Positions 1 through 8,470 of a stretch of 64,000 nucleotides of DNA are shown here, piece after piece. The notes under the pieces are model-generated. The model did no database searches. It had not been told where the DNA came from and saw only the letters and a list, made by a program, of their open reading frames with translations. Each line of letters begins with the position of its first letter. The first letter of the stretch is position 1. A program made the position numbers and the translations under genes. This DNA comes from Pelagimonas sp. (GTDB lineage: Bacteria > Pseudomonadota > Alphaproteobacteria > Rhodobacterales > Rhodobacteraceae). The stretch is from NCBI GenBank assembly GCA_025210345.1, contig JAOARX010000025.1, positions 62,001 to 126,000 on the forward strand. Direction: 5' to 3'.

Positions 1-1299
1 AGTGCGGCCTGTGGTGAACTCGGCCTTGACGGTGCCCCAGCGGGTCAGCGCAAGATCTTCGCAGCCCCAGAGGTTCAGATCCTCGGGCTCAAACCCAAGC
101 GCCTTGACCACCAGGTCGGCGGGCTCATCGTAATCCGCGCCTTCGATCACTTCGGGGCTTTGACGGCCCGACGCATCGGGTGCGCCCAGACGCATTTTCT
201 GTACGATCACAGCACTGACAGCTTCGTCACCCTTGAACCCTTTGGGGGCGGTAAGCCACTCAAAGATAACGCCTTCTTCTTCGGCATTCTGGGTTTCACG
301 CTGCGAACCTGGCATGTTGGCACGGTCGCGGCGATACAGGCATTTGACGCTTTCGGCGCCCTGACGAATGGCAGTGCGCACACAGTCCATCGCCGTGTCA
401 CCCCCGCCGATCACGACAACCTTTTTGCCCTCGGCGTTCAGCTCACCGCTGTCATATTCGGCAACCGTGTCGCCAAAGTTCGCCACGCGGTTCGACGCGG
501 TCAGATAGTCAATCGCCTTGACGATCCCCTTTGCACCGGCACCGGGCCCACCCAGGTCACGGCTTTTGTAGACGCCGGTGGCGATGATCACGGCGTCGTG
601 CTTGCCACGGATCTCTTCAAAGGAAATATCCTCACCGATATTGCAGTTCATCACGAACTCAACACCGCTGTGTTCCAGCTGTTTGTTGCGGCGCATGACC
701 ACATCTTTTTCCAGCTTGAAACCCGGAATCCCATAGGTCAGCAGCCCGCCCGCGCGGTCATAGCGGTCATAGACCGTCACCTGAACACCGGCACGACGCA
801 GCATGTCCGCCGCCGCAAGGCCACCGGGGCCCGCGCCAATGATGCCAACGGATTCTGTGCGCTCCCGAGCAGGCTTGACCGGCTGCACCCAGCCGTTTTC
901 CCAAGCGGTATCCGTGATGTACTTTTCGACCGCGCCGATGGTCACGGTCTCATGGCCGGATTGTTCGATGACGCAGTTGCCTTCGCACAGACGGTCCTGC
1001 GGGCAGATGCGACCACAGATTTCCGGAAAGGTGTTGGTGGCCTGAGAGACCTCATAGGCCTCTTGCAAACGGCCCGTCGCGGTCAGGCGCAGCCAGTCCG
1101 GGATATTGTTGTGCAGCGGGCAGTGCGAGTGGCAATAGGGCACGCCACATTGCGAACAGCGGCTTGCTTGCTCTTCGGCCTTGGCCTGTGCGAAGCCTGC
1201 ATAAATCTCATCGAAATCTTCTTTGCGCACATCTGCACCACGCTTTTCGGGCATGGCGCGCTCGACGTTCACAAATTTCAACATTGGCTGCTTGGCCAT
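1..1299 (-). CDS. gltD: Glutamate synthase small subunit (NADPH), 3' end cut by window edge
   Basis: Feeds NADPH electrons to the large GOGAT subunit in ammonia assimilation. 433 codons are visible from ATG at 1299 and no stop is reached, so the C-terminus lies off the left edge. Seen: N-terminal Fe-S cysteine clusters (CSQCGVPYCHSHC around residues 48-60 and CGRICPQDRLCEGNC near 95-110), a FAD Rossmann motif IGAGPGGLAAADMLRRAG near 150 and an NADPH motif VVIGGGDTAMDCVRTAIRQG near 290. An AAAGG Shine-Dalgarno precedes the ATG. Divergent from uppP. The partner gltB is not in the window. Confidence 0.95.
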   Translation of the reverse strand, partial: MAKQPMLKFVNVERAMPEKRGADVRKEDFDEIYAGFAQAKAEEQASRCSQCGVPYCHSHCPLHNNIPDWLRLTATGRLQEAYEVSQATNTFPEICGRICPQDRLCEGNCVIEQSGHETVTIGAVEKYITDTAWENGWVQPVKPARERTESVGIIGAGPGGLAAADMLRRAGVQVTVYDRYDRAGGLLTYGIPGFKLEKDVVMRRNKQLEHSGVEFVMNCNIGEDISFEEIRGKHDAVIIATGVYKSRDLGGPGAGAKGIVKAIDYLTASNRVANFGDTVAEYDSGELNAEGKKVVVIGGGDTAMDCVRTAIRQGAESVKCLYRRDRANMPGSQRETQNAEEEGVIFEWLTAPKGFKGDEAVSAVIVQKMRLGAPDASGRQSPEVIEGADYDEPADLVVKALGFEPEDLNLWGCEDLALTRWGTVKAEFTTGRT

Positions 1300-1525
1300 G
1301 AGTTCGGGCCTTTCTAGCTGAAGTGCATTGGACTTTACGCTATATATAAGGTCGAACCGGAATGAAAGTCATAATTGCTTACCTATATTGCGTTTTTTGG
1401 CCCGCCACCCTGGCACCGCCCCCGAATTGTCCCGATTTTTAGGTCCGATACGGTTGTATTAATCCGCTTTCCATTTCGAAACAATCAGTTATACGTCAAC
1501 ACATATTCAGACAAAGGTCCGCGAC

Positions 1526-2329
1526 ATGTCGACTTTGCAACTCATTCTTCTCGCGCTCATTCAAGGCATTACCGAGTTTCTGCCCATTTCGTCGTCGGGT
1601 CACCTGATTCTTCTGCCGAATCTCACCGGCATGGATGACCAGGGCCAGATCATCGACGTGGCGGTTCATCTTGGCACGCTTGGCGCTGTGGTGATCTACT
1701 TTTGGGCCGACGTCAAAACCGCAGCGGCGGGCACGCTTCGCCTTGCCACCGGTCATCGCGACACCCCCGGTGCCAATCTTGCGTTCCTGTTGCTGATGGC
1801 CACCACCCCCGTGATCATTGCCGGGCTGATCCTCAAGGTGACGGGGCTGAGCGATCAGCTGCGTGGCATCGCGGTGATCGGCTGGACGATGTTGATTTTC
1901 GGGATCGTGCTGTATTGGGCTGACACGCACGGCCCCCAGACCAAGTCCGAAGCGGATTGGTCGCTCAAGGACGCCATGATCATGGGGGTTTGGCAGGCCC
2001 TTGCCCTGATCCCCGGCACCTCGCGGTCCGGGATCACCATCACCGCAGCACGCCAGTTGGGCTATTCCCGCCAAGATGGCGCCAAACTGTCGATGCTGAT
2101 GTCGATCCCCACCATCCTTGCCTCGGGCGGGTTGCTGATGCTGGACGTGATCGGCACCGCCAATATACAGGCCGCGCGTGACGGGGCCGTTGCCGCGGCT
2201 TTTGCCTTTGTATCCGCGCTTTTGGCGCTCACCTTGATGATGCGCCTGCTGCGGTCGGTCAGCTTTACGCCCTATGTGATCTACCGGGTCGTGTTGGGTG
2301 TGATTCTGTTGGCGATCGCCTACAGCTAG
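1526..2329 (+). CDS. uppP: Undecaprenyl-diphosphatase
   Basis: Integral membrane phosphatase that recycles undecaprenyl pyrophosphate to the monophosphate carrier for peptidoglycan synthesis (BacA family). The 267 aa are normal for the family. Seen: the N-terminal signature QGITEFLPISSSGHL (13-27) and the second catalytic signature PGTSRSGIT in the middle of the protein, separated by hydrophobic helices. ATG is preceded by AAAGG. The gene converges on rlmH with only 2 nt between the two stop codons. Confidence 0.96.
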   Translation: MSTLQLILLALIQGITEFLPISSSGHLILLPNLTGMDDQGQIIDVAVHLGTLGAVVIYFWADVKTAAAGTLRLATGHRDTPGANLAFLLLMATTPVIIAGLILKVTGLSDQLRGIAVIGWTMLIFGIVLYWADTHGPQTKSEADWSLKDAMIMGVWQALALIPGTSRSGITITAARQLGYSRQDGAKLSMLMSIPTILASGGLLMLDVIGTANIQAARDGAVAAAFAFVSALLALTLMMRLLRSVSFTPYVIYRVVLGVILLAIAYS

Positions 2330-2331
2330 GG

Positions 2332-2802
2332 TCAGATCCGGTGATAGGGCGTGCCCGCCATGATCTGTGCGGCGCGGTACAGCTGTTCTGAAATCATCAC
2401 CCGCACCAGCATATGGGGCCAGACCATCTGCCCGAAAGATAACAGGAAATCCGCATCAGAGCGCAGGCCAGGGTCGATCCCGTCAGCCCCGCCGATGATC
2501 AACGCCAGATCCTGACAGCCCGTGTCACGCCATTTGCCCAGGCGCGCAGCGAAATCCGGCGAGGACACCACCTGCCCGCGCTCGTCCATCGCGCAGATGA
2601 CCGCCCCCTTGGGCAGCGCCCGACGCAGCAGATCGGCCTCGGCGGCCATGCCACCGCCCTTGCGATCTTCGACCTCGTGAACAGAAACGGGGCCCAGCCC
2701 ATGGGCCCGCCCCGTCTTTTCGAACCGCTTGAGATAGTCGTCAATCAGCTCTTTTTCGGGCCCCTTGCGCAGGCGCCCGACCACACAAAGATGCACCCGC
2801 AT
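2332..2802 (-). CDS. rlmH: 23S rRNA (pseudouridine1915-N3)-methyltransferase RlmH
   Basis: SPOUT-class methyltransferase acting on helix 69 of 23S rRNA in the 70S ribosome. The 156 aa from the ATG at 2802 match the usual 155-160. Seen: start MRVHLCVVGRL, the SAM-binding knot segment IIGGADGIDPGL and the C-terminal YHRI ending expected for RlmH. An upstream in-frame extension to 2856 is rejected because it overlaps rsfS and family members start at MRVHL. It lies 2 nt after the rsfS stop, so the two are cotranscribed in the usual ribosome-associated pair. Confidence 0.96.
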   Translation of the reverse strand: MRVHLCVVGRLRKGPEKELIDDYLKRFEKTGRAHGLGPVSVHEVEDRKGGGMAAEADLLRRALPKGAVICAMDERGQVVSSPDFAARLGKWRDTGCQDLALIIGGADGIDPGLRSDADFLLSFGQMVWPHMLVRVMISEQLYRAAQIMAGTPYHRI

Positions 2803-2804
2803 GC

Positions 2805-3236
2805 TTAGGCTTTGTCCCCGGCCTTGTCCCCGGCCGCATCCCCGGCGGGCAGCCACATCTTTTCAAGCTGATAGAAGTCACGCACTTCGGGGCGGAACAC
2901 ATGTACCACCACATCCCCCGCGTCGATCAAGACCCAGTCGCCGGTTTCCTTGCCTTCAAGCTTGGTCAACACGCCGTGCGTCTTCTTCAATGCGTCAGCC
3001 AGCTTTTCTGACAAGGCCGCCACTTGGCGCGATGAACGGCCCGAACAGATCACCATGTGGTCGCACACGGATGTCTTGCCGCGCAGATCAATCTGCACGA
3101 CGTCTTCGGCTTTGTTTTCGGTCAGGGTTTCCATCACCAGTGCGAGGATCTCGTCACTTGATGCGAGAGGATCAGAGGCCACAATCGTGCTCTGACCATG
3201 CTCAGCGGTATCAGCCGCGTTTGCCTTCGAAGACAG
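2805..3236 (-). CDS. rsfS: Ribosomal silencing factor RsfS (probable CTG start)
   Basis: Binds ribosomal protein L14 and blocks subunit joining in starvation. Seen: the conserved core from SSDEILALVMETL through AEDVVQIDLRGKTSVCDHMV to RDFYQLEKMW. Start choice: the frame is open to a GTG at 3293, but a promoter-like TTGAGA/TATACT pair ends at 3294 with a start point expected near 3287, so that GTG would not be on the transcript. A perfect AGGAGG at 3250-3245 sits 8 nt before an in-frame CTG at 3236, which I take as the start; GTG at 3182 is a weaker alternative. The family assignment is sure, the start is inferred. Confidence 0.88.
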   Translation of the reverse strand: MSSKANAADTAEHGQSTIVASDPLASSDEILALVMETLTENKAEDVVQIDLRGKTSVCDHMVICSGRSSRQVAALSEKLADALKKTHGVLTKLEGKETGDWVLIDAGDVVVHVFRPEVRDFYQLEKMWLPAGDAAGDKAGDKA

Positions 3237-3293
3237 GACCAGGTCCTCCTTATATGTGATGCGCCATGGGTGGCGGGCGCTGGAATAATCCAC

Positions 3294-3321
3294 AGTATAG
3301 CACGCGGTTGGAAAATCTCAA
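3294..3321 (-). promoter_or_regulatory. Candidate sigma-70 promoter of rsfS-rlmH
   Basis: On the minus strand TTGAGA (3321-3316) and TATACT (3299-3294) are separated by 16 bp. Both hexamers are close to consensus. Transcription would begin near 3287, downstream of the outermost possible GTG start of rsfS. Confidence 0.6.
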
Positions 3322-3374
3322 ACGCGCGCTAGGCAGGTAGGGGTTTGTGCTCGCAAGGTCAAGCCAAGCCGCGT

Positions 3375-5708
3375 TCAGGCGCCATAGGGCACCCAAACGG
3401 TTTTGATCTCGGTCGCGGCCTCAAGAAAGGGTTTGCCTTCGCCGTCAGAGCCCATCCAGTCGCGCGCAGTCTGTTCGACCCATGTGCGTTTCAACACCCC
3501 GGCCGCGCCCTCTTCGATCGATGCCCCCTTGGCATGGCCGGAAAAGCTCCAGACTGCGTCCAGGTCCATATGGGTTGCCATGGGGCCTGCCAGCTCTTCG
3601 TGGCTGCCGGTCAGAATATTGACGACACCGCCAGGAAGATCCGATGTTTCAAGCACTTGATAGAATTCGGTCGCAATCAGCGGATAGGGTTCGGATGCGA
3701 CCAGAACCACGCGATTGCCCATCGCGATCGCAGGGGCCATCAGCGACACCAACCCCAACAGCGGGCGGTCATCGGGGCAGAACCCGCCGATCACCCCACA
3801 GGGTTCTTTCAGCGCCAAGGCAAGCCCCCGCATGGGCACCTGTGCGGCCCGTCCGTCATACTTGTCCGCCCAGGCCGCATAGGTGAACAGGCGGTTCACC
3901 GCTGCCTCGACCTCATCTGCGCCGTCAGATCGACCCGTAGCGCGGTTCAGGCTGCTGGCAAATTCATCTGCGCGGGCCGCCAGATTCTCGGCGATGTAAT
4001 AGATCACCTGTGCACGCAGATGCGCGGTGGCCTTGGTCCAGCCCGCAGCGCCGCGCGCGGCCTCGACGGCATTGCGCAGGTCTTTGCGGTTGGCAATCGG
4101 CGCCTGACCGATCAAGCCCCCCTTGGCGTCAAACATATTGCGGGCATAGCCGCCGTCCGGGCGGGCCTGTTTGCCACCGATATAGAGCTTGGCCGTGCGA
4201 TCCACCGGTTGGGGATCTGCGTTCTCTCCGGCGAATGGGGCGATCCGTTTGATCGGATCCGCATCCCGGCTGGGACGCAGATAGGCCTGCAGACCTTCGC
4301 CGCCGCCCTCGCGCCCAAAACCGCTTTCACGGACCCCGCCAAAGGGGGCAGAGGCATCAAACATGTTGGTACCGTTCACCCAGACCACACCAGCGACCAG
4401 CCGCGGCGCGATATCAAGCGCGGTGTTGATGTTTTCGGACCAGACCGACGCCGCCAGCCCATAGCGCGTGTTGTTCGCCAGTTGCACCGCCTCATCCGGG
4501 GTGCGGAAGGTCGAAGACACGAGAACCGGACCAAAGATCTCTTCTTGCATCAGGGGATCCGCCGGCGCGAGATCGGAAATCAGGGTTGGCGGGTAAAAAC
4601 ACCCCTCGGGCAGATCACAATCCGGGCGATAAACCGTGCCACCAGAGGCCTCTACCATCGCCGAAATCCGCGCGCGCTGCGCATCGCTGACCACGGCCCC
4701 CACGTCAATGCATTTGTCCAGCGGGTTCCCCACCCGCAGCTTGTCCATCCGATTGCGCAGGCGCTGGTGGAACAGCTCGGATATGCCCTCTTGCACCAAC
4801 AGACGTGACCCGGCACAGCACACCTGCCCGCCGTTGAACCAGATCGCATCCACCAGCCCCTCGACGGCGCTGTCGATATCGGCGCCTTCGAAAACGATAT
4901 AGGGCGACTTGCCCCCCAGTTCGAGCGTCAGGGAAATCCCCCGCCCGGCGGTCGCCTGACGGATTTTGCGCCCCACCTCGGTCGACCCGGTAAAGGCGAT
5001 CTTGTCGACATCGGCGGCGGTGATCATTTCCCCCACGGCGCCATCGCCAGTGACAATATTCACCACCCCGGCGGGCAGGCCCGCCTGGCGACACAGATCG
5101 GCAAAACACAAGGCGCTCAGCGATGTGAGTTCGGCGGGTTTCAGCACCACGGTGTTGCCCGCAGCCAGCGCCGGGGCGACCTTCCATGCCAGCATCAACA
5201 GCGGGAAGTTCCACGGGATGATCTGGCCGCACACGCCCATGGCCTCTTGGCCCGGTTGTTCGCGGTCCATCAATTGGGCCAGCCCGGCGTGGTGATAGAA
5301 ATGCCGATGCACCAGGGGGATATCCAGATCGCGGGATTCGCGAATGGGTTTGCCGTTGTCGAGCGTCTCAAGCACCGCCAGCAGGCGCGCGTGCTTTTGC
5401 ACCAGACGCGCCAGGGCATAGAGGAACCGCGCCCGCCCTGCCCCGCCCAGCGCGGCCCAGTCGGGTTGCGCCTTGCGGGCTGCGGCCACGGCGGCATCCA
5501 CATCCGCCTGGGTGGCCTGAGTGATTTCCGCCAGCACCTCGCCCGTTGCCGGATTGGTGGTTTCAAAGGTCTCGCCCGGTGCCGTAAAAGCGCCATCCAC
5601 AAAGTGCCCAAAGCGCGCGCCCTGGTCGGTAATCCACGCCAGCGCGTCCCCGGCGGCCTCGGGGGCGGGTCCATAGTCCATGGTGTCAAAGATCTCTTTG
5701 ATGGTCAT
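3375..5708 (-). CDS. ALDH16-type two-domain aldehyde dehydrogenase
   Basis: NAD-dependent aldehyde oxidation is expected in the first half. The 777 aa hold a full ALDH domain (about 35-490) with PWNFPL, LELGG (general base Glu263) and the catalytic Cys in FNGGQVCCAG (297/298). A second ALDH-like half (about 510-777) keeps the fold landmarks (CGVIGGFCPDDRPLLGL, LPGGVVNILTG) but has no catalytic-cysteine segment. This intact-plus-dead tandem is the ALDH16 architecture known from Loktanella and animals. ATG lies 1 nt after the stop of the membrane-protein gene and downstream of deoC, so the substrate may be acetaldehyde or glyceraldehyde 3-phosphate from deoxyribose breakdown (inference). Confidence 0.92.
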   Translation of the reverse strand: MTIKEIFDTMDYGPAPEAAGDALAWITDQGARFGHFVDGAFTAPGETFETTNPATGEVLAEITQATQADVDAAVAAARKAQPDWAALGGAGRARFLYALARLVQKHARLLAVLETLDNGKPIRESRDLDIPLVHRHFYHHAGLAQLMDREQPGQEAMGVCGQIIPWNFPLLMLAWKVAPALAAGNTVVLKPAELTSLSALCFADLCRQAGLPAGVVNIVTGDGAVGEMITAADVDKIAFTGSTEVGRKIRQATAGRGISLTLELGGKSPYIVFEGADIDSAVEGLVDAIWFNGGQVCCAGSRLLVQEGISELFHQRLRNRMDKLRVGNPLDKCIDVGAVVSDAQRARISAMVEASGGTVYRPDCDLPEGCFYPPTLISDLAPADPLMQEEIFGPVLVSSTFRTPDEAVQLANNTRYGLAASVWSENINTALDIAPRLVAGVVWVNGTNMFDASAPFGGVRESGFGREGGGEGLQAYLRPSRDADPIKRIAPFAGENADPQPVDRTAKLYIGGKQARPDGGYARNMFDAKGGLIGQAPIANRKDLRNAVEAARGAAGWTKATAHLRAQVIYYIAENLAARADEFASSLNRATGRSDGADEVEAAVNRLFTYAAWADKYDGRAAQVPMRGLALALKEPCGVIGGFCPDDRPLLGLVSLMAPAIAMGNRVVLVASEPYPLIATEFYQVLETSDLPGGVVNILTGSHEELAGPMATHMDLDAVWSFSGHAKGASIEEGAAGVLKRTWVEQTARDWMGSDGEGKPFLEAATEIKTVWVPYGA

Positions 5709-5709
5709 T

Positions 5710-6003
5710 TCAGTTCCCTCTCAGAACGAGGACAAGCACATAGGCCAGCCAAACAAAAGCCAGTGCCCAAACAGTTTTTTCAATGCGCGCATAGCGCCGG
5801 TATTGCCCGGCATAAGCGCGCAGCCCCTCGGGGATATTCCCCACGGCAGGGGGTTCGAACAGGGGGTCATCCCCCAATTGACGCGCCATGGCCGTCGGCA
5901 GGTCACGCACCGCTTTGCGGATGCGGCGCCTGCGCCAGGACGATGCGCCCATGATCAGGGCGCCCGACAGCATCAGCAGGACAAAGATCGGCGATCCCCC
6001 CAT
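5710..6003 (-). CDS. Small two-helix membrane protein in deoC operon
   Basis: 97 aa, unrecognised family. It starts at the ATG at 6003, 4 nt after the deoC stop, and ends 1 nt before the ALDH16 gene, so it is part of that operon. An N-terminal hydrophobic segment (about 4-19) is followed by a basic stretch WRRRRIRK, a polar middle and a second hydrophobic helix (VWALAFVWLAYVLVLVL) at the C-terminus. The layout suggests a hairpin with the central loop on one side of the membrane. Role unknown. Confidence 0.75.
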   Translation of the reverse strand: MGGSPIFVLLMLSGALIMGASSWRRRRIRKAVRDLPTAMARQLGDDPLFEPPAVGNIPEGLRAYAGQYRRYARIEKTVWALAFVWLAYVLVLVLRGN

Positions 6004-6007
6004 CTGC

Positions 6008-6997
6008 TTAGCCCGCCGCGTGGCGCCAACTGGCGGAATAGGCACCAGTCACATGGTGCTCCAACTGCCGTTCAATATCGCCCAGCAGGCTAGAGGCGCC
6101 AAAGCGGAACAGATCGGGCCGCAGCCAGCGGTCCCCCAGCTCTTCCTTGATCAGCGCCAGATAGTTGATCGAATCCTTGGCCTTAGAGATCCCACCCGCT
6201 GGTTTATAGCCAACAAGCATCCCGGTGCGTTCATAATAATCGCGGATCGCGCGGATCATGACCAGCGACACCGGCAGCGTGGCATTTACACTTTCCTTAC
6301 CTGTCGAGGTCTTGATGAAATCCGCGCCTGCCATCATGCACACCAGCGACGCGCGGGCGACATTTTGCAGCGTCCCCAACTCACCGGTGGCCAGAATGGC
6401 TTTGACATGGGCCTCGCCACAGGCGGCGCGGAAGGCGCGCATTTCGTCATACAGCCCCTGCCAGTCCCCCGACAAAACCAATCGGCGCGAGATCACGATG
6501 TCGATCTCATGCGCCCCGGCTTTGACACTTTCTTCGATCTCGGCAACCCGCAGGTGAAAGGGGGACAGGCCCGCCGGGAAACCCGTGCTGACCGCGGCCA
6601 CGGGAATGCCCGACCCTTTCAGAGCATCGACCGCCGCCGGGATCATGTCGTGATAGACGCAGACCGCACCGGTTTTCAGATCCGGCAAGCCAATGGCCTC
6701 AAGCAGATCGGCGCGCACGGGCTGGCGCGCCTTGGCGCACAGTCTGCGTACGCGGCCTTCGGTGTCGTCACCGGCCAGCGTTGTCAGATCGATGCAGGAA
6801 ATCGCCCGCGCCAACCACGCGGCCTGATAGTCCTTTTTCACCGAGCGCCGCCCCGGCAACGTCCCGGCCCGGCGTTCAATGGCGGACCGGTTGGCCCGGG
6901 TCCGCATGACCCAATCCATATCCAGATCCATCCCCGGATTGCGCACAACCGGTGCGTCAACCACGCTGGGCGTCATGTGGAGCTCCAGTGTGTCCAT
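6008..6997 (-). CDS. deoC: Deoxyribose-phosphate aldolase
   Basis: Class I aldolase cleaving 2-deoxyribose 5-phosphate to glyceraldehyde 3-phosphate and acetaldehyde. 329 aa, longer than the roughly 260 aa enterobacterial form because of an N-terminal extension of about 75 residues. Seen: VKAILATGELG, the Schiff-base lysine segment DFIKTSTGKESVNATL and GYKPAGGIS. First gene of a three-gene unit with the membrane protein and ALDH16. Confidence 0.93.
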   Translation of the reverse strand: MDTLELHMTPSVVDAPVVRNPGMDLDMDWVMRTRANRSAIERRAGTLPGRRSVKKDYQAAWLARAISCIDLTTLAGDDTEGRVRRLCAKARQPVRADLLEAIGLPDLKTGAVCVYHDMIPAAVDALKGSGIPVAAVSTGFPAGLSPFHLRVAEIEESVKAGAHEIDIVISRRLVLSGDWQGLYDEMRAFRAACGEAHVKAILATGELGTLQNVARASLVCMMAGADFIKTSTGKESVNATLPVSLVMIRAIRDYYERTGMLVGYKPAGGISKAKDSINYLALIKEELGDRWLRPDLFRFGASSLLGDIERQLEHHVTGAYSASWRHAAG

Positions 6998-7093
6998 ATT
7001 CCATTCCTTTGTTGCGCCTCTCGCCTGAGATCGGGTCGAGGATCAGGGCATTCAACGGCACAATGCCGATTTTGTCCACTCGGTCAAATCAGT

Positions 7094-7777
7094 TCAACGG
7101 ATCCGATCCGACAACCAGGCCAAAAGGCGGTTCTTTTGCGGGCGCAGGATCTCGAGGTGCAAAATACGCGCGCGGGGCTGGTCAGAGTAAATCAGCTCTG
7201 ACGCTTCAAAGATTCGCTTGTTGAACTGCGGGGGGAATACGTAGAAATTGATGTCCGATTGCCAGAGCAATTCACGGAACGTCACCTGATCGACGCGGAA
7301 ACCCGCCTCGACAAAGGCGGCGCTCCAATCGCGAAAGAACGATGTGGTGCGCTCGGACTTGCGGTACAAAAGCACCCCGCAATTGATTTCGGGAAAGCTC
7401 TCGGGCACGTCGTGCTTCCACTTTTTGTTGTGGCGCGGGCGGTGCCACAACATGACATGAGCGCCGCAGATCTCGAACTTTTGCAAAAGGTCGAACAGGC
7501 TGCCCAGGTCCTGGCGCACCAGCGTGTCGTTATCCAGATAGAGCGTTTCGTCAAAGGGGCTGTCCGGGAGAAGATCGACCTTGGGTCGGGCCAGCCCCTC
7601 GGGCACGACAAAGGCCTGATCAAAGCCGGATGTATCGTCATCTGCCGCGCAATAGATCGCGGTCCCAAGTTCGGGGTTCGAGGCTTTGACGCTGGCAGCC
7701 GAGCGCCGCGCGACGTCCACATGCGCCGCCCCCCATGCGATATAGAGCACCCCACGTGTCTTGGCATGTTCGGTCAT
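7094..7777 (-). CDS. GT8-like glycosyltransferase (nucleotide-diphospho-sugar transferase fold)
   Basis: 227 aa from ATG at 7777; a longer frame to 7825 has no better start. Seen: an N-terminal beta strand (GVLYIAWGAAHVDVARRSA) and an acidic DxD-type motif in TLYLDNDTLVRQDLGSLFDLL, the metal and nucleotide-sugar binding feature of GT-A folds, then EINCGVLLYRKS and a HLEI segment near the C-terminus. Soluble, no signal peptide. Acceptor unknown; no cell-surface cluster is adjacent. Confidence 0.72.
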   Translation of the reverse strand: MTEHAKTRGVLYIAWGAAHVDVARRSAASVKASNPELGTAIYCAADDDTSGFDQAFVVPEGLARPKVDLLPDSPFDETLYLDNDTLVRQDLGSLFDLLQKFEICGAHVMLWHRPRHNKKWKHDVPESFPEINCGVLLYRKSERTTSFFRDWSAAFVEAGFRVDQVTFRELLWQSDINFYVFPPQFNKRIFEASELIYSDQPRARILHLEILRPQKNRLLAWLSDRIR

Positions 7778-7885
7778 TGGCCTGGTCCCCTTGGTACGGC
7801 AGATGGTTCTGCCCCCCATTAGCACCCTCGGTGCGCGACGTCATGGTGAAAGCGTCCAACCGTGATCGCGCAGGACGCAGCGGTC

Positions 7886-8317
7886 TCAGATCACGCCGAT
7901 ATCCGCCAGGGCACCGGCCAGTTCCGGCGGCAGCTGGTCTTCGGTCTGGCGGTTGGAGGGCAAATCCGCGGGCGCGTCTTCGGGCGCCAGATACCGCCAG
8001 CCCTGAAACGGCCGCCGTGGCGCCCCCACCGTGCGGATCAAACCGGGTTTCAGCACGATGGCGCAATGGGGTTTTCCATCCTGCCCCTCGACCCGATCCA
8101 ACCGCAGAATCCGTTGGCGACATTGCACCTGCCCCTTGAACACCCAATAGATCGACCCGCCGTTCAGAATTTCGGCGTCGCGTTTGGGAAACATCCGCGT
8201 GACATGCCGCGGCAGACCGTCTGCGAACCTCTGGGCTAAGCTGTACTGCCAGGCCTCAAGATCTTCGACGGTTTCGGTCCCGACACTGAGCTTAATCAAA
8301 TGCACATGCTTATCCAC
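7886..8317 (-). CDS. DUF1489 family protein
   Basis: 143 aa with the family's N-terminal signature HVHLIKLSVG followed by a central segment with RHVTRMFPKR and GGSIYWVFKGQVQCRQRIL. DUF1489 proteins are small alphaproteobacterial proteins without an assigned function. The start is taken at GTG 8317, just before the signature; a frame extending to 8371 exists but would add non-family residues. Divergent from nrdJ. Confidence 0.82.
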   Translation of the reverse strand: MDKHVHLIKLSVGTETVEDLEAWQYSLAQRFADGLPRHVTRMFPKRDAEILNGGSIYWVFKGQVQCRQRILRLDRVEGQDGKPHCAIVLKPGLIRTVGAPRRPFQGWRYLAPEDAPADLPSNRQTEDQLPPELAGALADIGVI

Positions 8318-8410
8318 AGAATCATCCCCATTTGGCGCAGGATATGGTATCTTCCTACCCCGTGACTGCAAGCTGTAGTAATTTTCCTGCCCTCACCTTG
8401 CATCAAACTG

Positions 8411-8439
8411 TTGTGAAATTCCTATCCCCCACGCTAATA
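8411..8439 (+). promoter_or_regulatory. Candidate promoter of nrdJ
   Basis: TTGTGA (8411-8416), 17 bp spacer, CTAATA (8434-8439), 32 bp before the nrdJ ATG. AGAGAGGA at about 8456 serves as ribosome binding site. Confidence 0.4.
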
Positions 8440-8470
8440 GGAACGCCTGCCGTAAGAGAGGATTCGCGCC

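Noticed and set aside
160..1317. Long plus-strand open frame opposite gltD
   Set aside because: Lies antisense to a clearly conserved gltD; high GC third positions create such shadows.
8318..8470. Cobalamin riboswitch before nrdJ
   Set aside because: The gap is only 153 bp and no B12-box-like sequence was seen.
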